DNA from: Spirochaetaceae bacterium | GTDB taxonomy: Bacteria > Spirochaetota > Spirochaetia > B11-G9 | NCBI GenBank assembly: GCA_030600745.1 | Contig: JAUVLL010000223.1 | Location: forward strand, 1 to 5,862 | DNA length: 5,862 nt | Reading direction: 5' to 3' | Part shown: piece by piece, positions 1 to 4,906 of the stretch | How the letters are laid out: each line of letters opens with the position of its first letter | Position numbering within the stretch: position 1 is the first letter of the stretch | Program-made: the position numbers and the translations under genes | The notes under the pieces: model-generated | What the model was told of the DNA's origin: nothing | Databases searched by the model: none | The model's input: only the letters and a program-made list of their open reading frames with translations

Positions 1-1
1 A

Positions 2-355
2 AACAGGGAAGCAGGTCTTGAAGATATAATAAAAAACAATATTAAAGACAGATTCCAGCAATTAATTGATGACAAAATTGATGAAAATAGAATTCTTGCA
101 GAAACAGCAATACTTTTAATGAAATATGGTATCGGGGAAGAACTTTCCCGTCTGTCAAGCCATCTTGAACAGTTCTGTAATACTCTTCACAGAAAACAAC
201 CAGTGGCAAAAAAGCTTGATTTTCTTTGTCAGGAGATGAACCGGGAGATAAATACCATAGGTTCAAAGAGTAATCTTTTAGAGATCAGTCAGGCCGTGAT
301 TGAAGCTAAAGAAGCAGTAGAAAAGATAAGAGAGCAGTTAAGAAATGTTGAATAA
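2..355 (+). CDS. yicC: YicC/YloC-family endoribonuclease, C-terminal part (5' end outside window)
   Basis: The reading frame is open from base 2 to the TAA at 353-355 and gives 117 residues, roughly the last 40% of a family member of about 290 residues. The conserved C-terminal block (DUF1732) is plain: EELSRLSSHLEQF at visible residues 46-58, then KKLDFLCQEMNRE and NTIGSKS at 70-90, followed by a helical tail ending in IREQLRNVE. Known for the family: E. coli YicC and B. subtilis YloC are endoribonucleases acting on RNA in the cytoplasm; this specific role is inferred here from homology only. An ATG at 119 lies inside the conserved domain and is not the start. The gene overlaps the next one by 11 bp, so it is the upstream member of the cmk-rpoZ-miaA operon. 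The N-terminal domain and promoter lie to the left of the window. Confidence 0.93.
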   Translation, partial: NREAGLEDIIKNNIKDRFQQLIDDKIDENRILAETAILLMKYGIGEELSRLSSHLEQFCNTLHRKQPVAKKLDFLCQEMNREINTIGSKSNLLEISQAVIEAKEAVEKIREQLRNVE

Positions 356-872
356 TATTAAAATTGCAATCTCCGGCAGAAGCGGATGCGGGAATACCAC
401 TGTAAGCAGAATGGTAGCGGATAAATTAAACCTGAAGTTTATAAATTATACGTTCCGTACTATGGCAGAGGAGAAAGGTATAAGTTTTGATGCAGTTAGA
501 AAACTGGCAGAGGAAAGTAACTCTATAGATATGGAACTGGATAAAAAACAGGTATATCTTGCTGCTGAAGGTAATTGTGTTTTGGGATCAAGACTTGCAA
601 TATGGATGATTGATGATGCAGATCTTAAGGTTTATTTAACAGCTTCTTCATCGGTCAGGGCAGGAAGAATAGCAAATCGTGAAAATAGTATACTGGAAGA
701 GAAAATTGCAGAAACGGAGGATCGGGATCAAAAAGACAGTGCAAGGTACAAAAAAATATATGCTATTGATACGAATGACTATTCCTTTGCAGATATTGTA
801 ATAGATACAGAAAAAAATAATGTGAATGGGGTTGTTGATATAATTCTCACAGCTGTGGAATCTTTACATTAG
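345..872 (+). CDS. cmk: Archaeal-type (d)CMP kinase (Cmk2-like / cytidylate kinase-like family)
   Basis: This 175-residue cytoplasmic P-loop kinase probably transfers phosphate from ATP to CMP or dCMP. The sequence follows the short archaeal-type CMP kinase pattern rather than the longer E. coli Cmk: an N-terminal P-loop GRSGCGNTT (11-19); an NMP-binding segment NYTFRTMAEEKGI (34-46); the helix ending IDMELDKKQ (61-69); VLGSRLAIWMI (79-89), matching the usual VLEGRLAGWM; LTASSSVRAGRIANRE (98-113); and a lid with R127, D128 and RYKKIYAID (134-142). The invariant Walker A lysine position is Asn17, and the usual Glu in LEGR is not kept. The ATG at 345 lies inside yicC and has only a weak purine-rich ribosome site, which suggests translational coupling. 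The gene ends with tandem stops TAG TGA. The family call is firm; enzymatic competence without the P-loop lysine is not proved by sequence. Confidence 0.88.
   Translation: MLNNIKIAISGRSGCGNTTVSRMVADKLNLKFINYTFRTMAEEKGISFDAVRKLAEESNSIDMELDKKQVYLAAEGNCVLGSRLAIWMIDDADLKVYLTASSSVRAGRIANRENSILEEKIAETEDRDQKDSARYKKIYAIDTNDYSFADIVIDTEKNNVNGVVDIILTAVESLH
836..844 (+). promoter_or_regulatory. Candidate extended -10 promoter upstream of rpoZ
   Basis: The sequence TGATATAAT has the form TGnTATAAT, a perfect extended -10 hexamer for the main sigma factor. It sits inside the last codons of the CMP kinase gene. Initiation about 7 bases downstream would give a leader of roughly 70 nt before the rpoZ ATG. 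No convincing -35 box is present at 15-19 bp upstream, which extended -10 promoters can tolerate. It precedes the only sizeable gap in this operon. Such motifs arise by chance in AT-rich DNA, so this is a candidate only. Confidence 0.33.
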
Positions 873-909
873 TGAAGAAACCTGATACAGTACACCGACT
901 TAAGCCCGT

Positions 910-915
910 AAGGAG
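910..915 (+). promoter_or_regulatory. Ribosome binding site of rpoZ
   Basis: AAGGAG lies 8 nt before the ATG at 924. This decides the start: the upstream in-frame TTG at 921 would leave only 5 nt, so ATG 924 is preferred. It is the strongest Shine-Dalgarno sequence on the + strand of the window, in contrast to the weak ones before cmk and miaA. Confidence 0.8.
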
Positions 916-923
916 ATTAATTG

Positions 924-1118
924 ATGAGTATTCCTTTAGATATTCTTATCAGTAAAGATAAAAATGCCTATACAATGACATGTGCTATTATTAAGAGAGC
1001 AGACCAGATTACTACTTCAGGTGAAGATATTGAAATCACAGGGAAAGGGAAAAAAGTTGTTACAGAATCCATATCTCAGATTCTAAATGAAAAAGTAGAA
1101 TATAAATTAGAAGAATGA
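924..1118 (+). CDS. rpoZ: DNA-directed RNA polymerase omega subunit
   Basis: This 64-residue protein matches the short omega subunits. Omega binds the beta-prime subunit and assists assembly and stability of RNA polymerase. Visible landmarks are the N-terminal PLDILIS (4-10), the core helix YTMTCAIIKRADQI (16-29) with the RA.Q signature, a variable glycine/lysine loop (33-44), and the second conserved segment KVVTESISQILN (44-55), ending in KLEE. The family averages 65-90 residues, so it is at the short end but complete. It has a strong ribosome site 8 nt upstream and overlaps miaA through an ATGA. A candidate promoter at 836-844 would let rpoZ-miaA be expressed apart from yicC-cmk. Omega genes are often missed because they are short; this one is supported by both sequence and context. 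Confidence 0.88.
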   Translation: MSIPLDILISKDKNAYTMTCAIIKRADQITTSGEDIEITGKGKKVVTESISQILNEKVEYKLEE

Positions 1119-2026
1119 AGATAATACTTCTGTTTGGCCCAACAGCAGTCGGGAAAACAGAACTTATTTCAAACCTGTTTAAAAAAAATTATGAAATTAT
1201 CAATGCTGACTCAATGCAGGTATACAAGGCGCTCAATGTAGGTACAGCAAAACCTGCCAGTGAGCTTCTGGACAGGATACGTCATCATCTTATTGATATT
1301 CGTTCCCCTAAAGAGCAGTTTCATGCTGGAGATTTTGTGAGACTTGCAGATAAAATTGCCATAGAGATAACAGAAAGAGGTAATATTCCTGTTATTTGCG
1401 GAGGTACAGCTTTTTATTTCAAAAGCTATCTCTTCGGTCTCCCTGATGTCCCTGAAATTGATAGTAGTGTACGGGAAAAACTGCAGTTTGAACTAAAAAA
1501 GAATGGACCTGGATATCTTTATAGTGAGCTGAAAAAAATAGATCCTGTTAGAAGTGAAAAGCTTCATCCAAATGATGAATACAGGATTCTCAGAGCTCTG
1601 GAGGTTGCCCGCGGAAGTGGAAAGCTTCAATCTGATTTTATTCCTGGTGATATCCTGCGTAAGGGGATAGAACCTCTTATTCTGGGGCTGCGAAGAGACA
1701 GACCGGAATTGTACAACAGGATTGATCGGCGTGTAGACGGGATGTTTGAAGCAGGTCTTTTTAACGAAATAAAAAGATGTTTTAAAACAGATTTATTGGA
1801 AAGTGATCCTGGAATGAGGGGTATAGGATACAGGGAATTTTATTTAATGAACAGAACGGGTGAATTTACAATTTCAGATATTCGGGACATTGTAAAAAGA
1901 AATTCACGACGTTATGCAAAAAGACAAATGACTTTTTTTAAATCACTGCCTGATGTAAAATGGTTTCATCCGAATGACGCGGATTTGATTCGGGATGAGA
2001 TTGCCGGGTTTTTGAATGCGCTGTAG
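1115..2026 (+). CDS. miaA: tRNA dimethylallyltransferase
   Basis: MiaA transfers a dimethylallyl group from DMAPP to N6 of A37 in tRNAs that read codons starting with U; MiaB then often methylthiolates the product. This 303-residue protein is full length for the family. Motifs in order are: P-loop GPTAVGKT (8-15); the substrate loop NADSMQVY (30-37) with the probable catalytic Asp32; VGTAKP (42-47); HHLID (57-61); GGTAFYFK (96-103) with conserved Thr98; NDEYRILRALEV before the second half of the fold; LRRDRPELYNRIDRRVDGM; GMRGIGYREFY; and the C-terminal RRYAKRQMTFF. GGTAFY replaces the commoner GGTGLY, a mild change. The start overlaps the rpoZ stop as ATGA and has no strong ribosome site, so it is probably coupled to rpoZ translation. 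It is the last gene of the operon, and its TAG stop lies in the left arm of the terminator. Confidence 0.96.
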   Translation: MKIILLFGPTAVGKTELISNLFKKNYEIINADSMQVYKALNVGTAKPASELLDRIRHHLIDIRSPKEQFHAGDFVRLADKIAIEITERGNIPVICGGTAFYFKSYLFGLPDVPEIDSSVREKLQFELKKNGPGYLYSELKKIDPVRSEKLHPNDEYRILRALEVARGSGKLQSDFIPGDILRKGIEPLILGLRRDRPELYNRIDRRVDGMFEAGLFNEIKRCFKTDLLESDPGMRGIGYREFYLMNRTGEFTISDIRDIVKRNSRRYAKRQMTFFKSLPDVKWFHPNDADLIRDEIAGFLNAL

Positions 2027-2050
2027 GGGTTGAATGTCCCTACGGTTTTT
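2021..2050 (+). terminator. Intrinsic terminator after miaA, between convergent operons
   Basis: An inverted repeat pairs 2021-2028 (CTGTAGGG) with 2038-2045 (CCCTACGG), with one T-G wobble and a 9-nt loop, followed at once by five T at 2046-2050. On the + strand this is a textbook intrinsic terminator for the yicC-cmk-rpoZ-miaA transcript. The left arm contains the miaA stop (2024-2026). The right arm contains, on the other strand, the stop of the AMMECR1 gene (2040-2042). On the - strand the hairpin also forms, but no U tract follows, so it is probably a weak or non-functional terminator in that direction. Confidence 0.75.
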
Positions 2051-2588
2051 CACCAAAAACAACCGCGGTAAAGGTCTCTATCTGTGTTTCCGGGTCTTTC
2101 CAGCAATCTTCCCACATGCCTGCCTTGCGACATGTTTGTGTTAAAAATTCTTCTCTGTCCCATCCCTGTTCTGTAGGAACCTGAGGAAGAAGAACTCCGG
2201 AGTTATAACCATTTTTCATAATTATGCCGTGTTTACCGACTACGATTTTATCAGGTGATGATATTTCAAGAGGAGATAATACTGATATTTCTATATCAAT
2301 CATCTCTAATTCTTCTAAGGTTACACTGGGAAATCTTGGATCACGGAAGGCACTTTCTCCTGCGAGAATCCTGATATCTTCAATAAGTGCTTCTACTGGG
2401 AGAATGTGACCTATGCATCCTCTCAATCGCCCATTAATATGGAGGGTCACGAAAGATCCGAGTGGTGTTTTTATTTTTTCAGTACCGGCTGAAAATATAC
2501 CTTGTCGATTTTCCAGATGTGATTTAATACTCTCCCGTGCAGTAGCCAATAGAATTGTTTTTTCATTTTCTGTAAGTGAAAACTCCAT
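2040..2588 (-). CDS. amrA: AMMECR1-domain protein (AmmeMemoRadiSam system protein A)
   Basis: This 182-residue protein is full length for a single AMMECR1 domain and has no signal peptide or membrane segment, so it should be cytoplasmic. Conserved features are the N-terminal helix LTENEKTILLATARESI (5-21), the hallmark LRGCIGH (55-61), SAFRDPRFPSVTLEEL (79-94), the strand IDIEISVLSPLE, and GVLLPQVPTEQGWDREEFL in the C-terminal third. The biochemical role of the family is not settled. In bacteria and archaea it often occurs beside a MEMO-family gene and a radical-SAM gene, hence the system name. Here it follows the MEMO gene directly, overlapping it by one base (TAATG) with a strong ribosome site. 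No radical-SAM gene is in the window. It is the last gene of the minus-strand operon. Confidence 0.92.
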   Translation of the reverse strand: MEFSLTENEKTILLATARESIKSHLENRQGIFSAGTEKIKTPLGSFVTLHINGRLRGCIGHILPVEALIEDIRILAGESAFRDPRFPSVTLEELEMIDIEISVLSPLEISSPDKIVVGKHGIIMKNGYNSGVLLPQVPTEQGWDREEFLTQTCRKAGMWEDCWKDPETQIETFTAVVFGEKP

Positions 2589-3442
2589 TATTCTTCTCCT
2601 TCTCTAAGTGAAAATGCTCCAAAACATACACGTTTTTTCCCGGGTTCTGAATTCTGACCATATTGCATATCCAGCATATCTATTAAAATTTTATTGTTGA
2701 AAACTTTTAATACAGCCAACAGACAATCAGCACTGCATGCACCAATTTCTCCCTCATTAAGCATATCCGGTAGTGATTCCCATTGGTCACTGTTGTTAAG
2801 CAGAGAAATAAACCGGTCAGTTTCTTCTCTTGTTTCTTCTTCTGTATTGTAGGATGAGCTGCTGGAAGAGACAACGAAAAGAGTTTTCTCCAGTTTATTA
2901 TTTAAAACTGCACTCAGTGAGTCTGCCAGCTTATTAGTTAAGGAAACTGAGGACTTACCTGTCAGGATAGGGAGTATTTTTGCATCCGGCCATAGATATT
3001 TAATAAAAGGTAGTTGAACTTCAATGGAATGTTCTTCAACATGCGGTATGTTGTCAAATTTAAATATTTTACCGCTTTCTGCAAGCTTTGTAAGAAGTTT
3101 CCGGTCAACTTGCAGATCTCCCAGGGGAGTTGCATAGGATGTAAATTGGGGTAGAAAAACAGCTTTTCCCGGTTCTCTGTGGACCCTGCTAAGGATAACA
3201 ATCGTTTCAATATCTCTTTTTTCTACTAAACTATATGCGGATGCCATAATTTGCCCGCAGTGAGCCCATCCTGCATGGGGGGATACGATTGCCTTTACAG
3301 GAGCAGCTTCCTTATTATTGGGGGGGGAGAATGTTTTACTCTCTTCCAGAAGTGATTTTATTCTTTTTTTCAGTTCATTTTTCAGCCCTGGATAAAAAAT
3401 AAAATTAACTGTCATTTCCCGTTCTGAATTATCTTTCTTCAT
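2588..3442 (-). CDS. amrB: MEMO-family protein (AmmeMemoRadiSam system protein B) with altered putative metal site
   Basis: This 284-residue cytoplasmic protein matches the MEMO family, whose fold resembles extradiol dioxygenases and LigB; its bacterial role is unknown. Seen here: FYPG (16-19) near the start, SPHAGWAHCGQI (54-65), ILSRVH (83-88) where most members have a GP.H motif, ATPLGDLQVD (104-113), EEHSIEVQLPF (136-146), and GACSADCLLAVLKVF near the C terminus. His56, His88 and Cys236 fit the three residues usually assigned to metal binding. However, the usual SSDLSHY reads SSSSSSY (192-198), so the conserved Asp and His are both Ser. A C8 tract covers codons 39-41. The start at 3442 overlaps the NFACT gene by 14 bp and has AGGGA 5 nt upstream; Met10 (3415) is a possible alternative. 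It is coupled downstream to the AMMECR1 gene. Confidence 0.85.
   Translation of the reverse strand: MKKDNSEREMTVNFIFYPGLKNELKKRIKSLLEESKTFSPPNNKEAAPVKAIVSPHAGWAHCGQIMASAYSLVEKRDIETIVILSRVHREPGKAVFLPQFTSYATPLGDLQVDRKLLTKLAESGKIFKFDNIPHVEEHSIEVQLPFIKYLWPDAKILPILTGKSSVSLTNKLADSLSAVLNNKLEKTLFVVSSSSSSYNTEEETREETDRFISLLNNSDQWESLPDMLNEGEIGACSADCLLAVLKVFNNKILIDMLDMQYGQNSEPGKKRVCFGAFSLREGEE
2596..2601 (-). promoter_or_regulatory. Ribosome binding site of the AMMECR1 gene
   Basis: On the minus strand AAGGAG stands 7 nt before the ATG at 2588, inside the end of the MEMO gene. It fixes the start and suggests efficient translation even though the genes overlap by one base. Confidence 0.75.
3320..3327. 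repeat. Homopolymer tract of eight G (C8 in the MEMO coding strand)
   Basis: Eight G occur in a row on the + strand. They read as C8 in the MEMO gene and encode part of Ser39-Pro40-Pro41, just upstream of the first conserved motif. Any change in length by one or two would shift the frame and truncate the protein. It is the longest G or C run I noticed in this AT-rich window. It may be simple chance, a slippage site, or a place prone to sequencing error. Confidence 0.6.
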
Positions 3443-4904
3443 TCCTGTCCCTGCCTAATAATCTGTTTAACCGTTTCTCATCAAGAGTTATGGAAAGGTT
3501 TTTTTCATTTGTTGGTAGAACTGTACCTTTTTTCCCGTCTTTGGCTCTCCTTAAGTGTTTTACCTGTGTATAGTAGAGGTCTGCTTTACCTCCTCTTTTA
3601 GCCTTTGAGAAAAATACTGCCAGGTTCCCGGCATCCAGAAGTGTTTCCAATGGTATACTTTTCCCACGGACAATTTTAATAAAAATATACCCTCCGGGGT
3701 AATCTCTTGTGTGAAGCCAGTAATCATTACCACGGACAAATTTTCTCAGGAGCAGATCATTTTCTATTGCTGTTCTACCTGCAAGTATAGTGAAATTTCC
3801 AGATTGAAACTGAAGTCCGGGAATCTTTTCCTTTTCTTTAAGATGAACTTGTTTAGGTGTTTTTGCAAGGTAATCTTTGAGTTTTGAGAGTTCATTTTCT
3901 GAATTTTCTGTTTTTAAAAGCCTGTCTTTATCTGTTTTTATAAGTTCAAGGTTTCTTTTTAAATTATTTATCTCTTCTACTATATTATTTAATCCGGATT
4001 TTGCTTTTTTATATTTGGAAAATAACTGTTCACTGTTCTCCACAGGACTTAACATAAGATCAAGTTTTATTTCAATAAGGTTATTATCATTAAAATAATT
4101 TTCTGTTTTCAGAGAAAGATCCCCTTTATGGATTTTATATATATTTGCCTTAACAATTTCTGCCTGTTCTCTGTACTGTTCATAATTCTCATAGCTACTC
4201 AATCTTGACTGTAAATCTGACAGGGCTGATTCTGTCTGGGATTCTTTGGATATCAGGATATTTTCAACTCTGGCTCTTAATGTTACGAGTTCTCTGTTTG
4301 ACTCAATTTCTTTGTAATATTTTTCTATAAATTCATTAAAACTGTATTTCCTGTTATATTTTCTTATTTCAAATGCTTTCTTTTCGCTTTTTGCCTGAAT
4401 TGTTTCCTCAGGAAAGTAGATGCCTCCGGTAATTTCATTCTGCCTCGGCCTCCGGTAAAATGCATCCAGTATGGTATGTGATAAATCTGTTACTATAATA
4501 TTTGATGCACCACCCCAAAGACGGATATAGATAAATGTTTCTTCCTCGCTGTTAGGTTGCATAGGCGAGCAGCCAACTTGTTGGCGACCAGCCTTTAGAA
4601 TAATAAGTTTAACTATTCTGTCTCTATTTAATTGAACTGCACTGGTTATCCGGCCACCACTAATTCTGGAACGCAGAAATTGTGCAAATCGCTGTAGAAC
4701 AACCTTTCCGGGATTATTCCCTGTAAGCCTGTGAATTCTGACATTTCCCTGATTAAGATTGACAAGAAGTGGAAATCCATTTCCAGGTTTGTATAGATCA
4801 AGTAACAGGCTTTTAAAGTCAGGCTGCCTTATTTTTTGGATAAGTGCCCCTGTAAGGTTTAATTCTTCAAGAATAAGATCAATTTCTTTCCAGTTAAGGG
4901 ACAC
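3429..4904 (-). CDS. rqcH: RqcH/NFACT-family protein, short form apparently lacking the HhH domain
   Basis: RqcH binds stalled 50S subunits carrying peptidyl-tRNA and recruits Ala-tRNA to add C-terminal alanine tails that mark the nascent chain for degradation; older names are fibronectin-binding or FbpA-like. Domains seen: NFACT-N (about 1-165), including the QPD motif (27-29), RIHRLT (56-61) and NRDRIVKL (93-100), whose Asp95-Arg96 fits the Asp-Arg pair needed for tRNA binding in B. subtilis RqcH; a coiled-coil middle region (about 198-345); and NFACT-R (about 365-485) with NDYWLHTRDYPGGY (393-406) and YYTQVKHLRR. At 491 residues it is about 80 shorter than B. subtilis RqcH. The gap falls between GGIYFP (160-165) and FNEFIEKYY (189-197), where the HhH domain belongs. 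The start is GTG, 2 bp after hisC, with AGGGT 8 nt upstream. Tail-adding activity is inferred. Confidence 0.9.
   Translation of the reverse strand: MSLNWKEIDLILEELNLTGALIQKIRQPDFKSLLLDLYKPGNGFPLLVNLNQGNVRIHRLTGNNPGKVVLQRFAQFLRSRISGGRITSAVQLNRDRIVKLIILKAGRQQVGCSPMQPNSEEETFIYIRLWGGASNIIVTDLSHTILDAFYRRPRQNEITGGIYFPEETIQAKSEKKAFEIRKYNRKYSFNEFIEKYYKEIESNRELVTLRARVENILISKESQTESALSDLQSRLSSYENYEQYREQAEIVKANIYKIHKGDLSLKTENYFNDNNLIEIKLDLMLSPVENSEQLFSKYKKAKSGLNNIVEEINNLKRNLELIKTDKDRLLKTENSENELSKLKDYLAKTPKQVHLKEKEKIPGLQFQSGNFTILAGRTAIENDLLLRKFVRGNDYWLHTRDYPGGYIFIKIVRGKSIPLETLLDAGNLAVFFSKAKRGGKADLYYTQVKHLRRAKDGKKGTVLPTNEKNLSITLDEKRLNRLLGRDRNEER
4564..4593. repeat. GC-rich palindromic element inside the NFACT gene
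   Basis: These 30 bases contain 20 G/C, far above the surrounding DNA. Two 11-bp near-identical direct copies (GGCGAGCAGCC at 4564-4574 and GGCGACCAGCC at 4583-4593, one mismatch) flank AACTTGTT. The centre is a perfect hairpin with arms GCCAAC (4572-4577) and GTTGGC (4580-4585) around TT. It codes for residues 104-114 (KAGRQQVGCSP), in a stretch about 9 residues longer than I recall for B. subtilis RqcH. This looks like a small palindromic insert kept in frame. No second copy was noticed in the window. Confidence 0.55.
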
Positions 4905-4906
4905 CT

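Noticed and set aside
25..30. TATAAT hexamer near the window start, a possible promoter for cmk
   Set aside because: It has no TG extension and no -35 at suitable spacing (the TTGAAG at 18-23 is far too close), and it lies in conserved yicC coding sequence over 300 bp from cmk.
42..266. Minus-strand open frame of 74 codons
   Set aside because: It lies opposite the strongly conserved yicC C-terminal domain, and its translation resembles no family I know.
899..914. CTTA...TAAG inverted repeat overlapping the rpoZ ribosome site, a possible regulatory hairpin
   Set aside because: The stem is only four weak base pairs and would be unstable; nothing else supports control of rpoZ there.
2021..2050. 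Fully bidirectional terminator
   Set aside because: On the minus strand the stem is followed by CGCATTCAAAAAC with no T run, so only the plus direction meets the usual criteria.
2858..2875. Serine stretch in the MEMO gene as a microsatellite or frameshift scar
   Set aside because: The codons are mixed and the frame before and after matches the MEMO family, so it is substitution within the SSDLSHY motif rather than repeat expansion or a frameshift.
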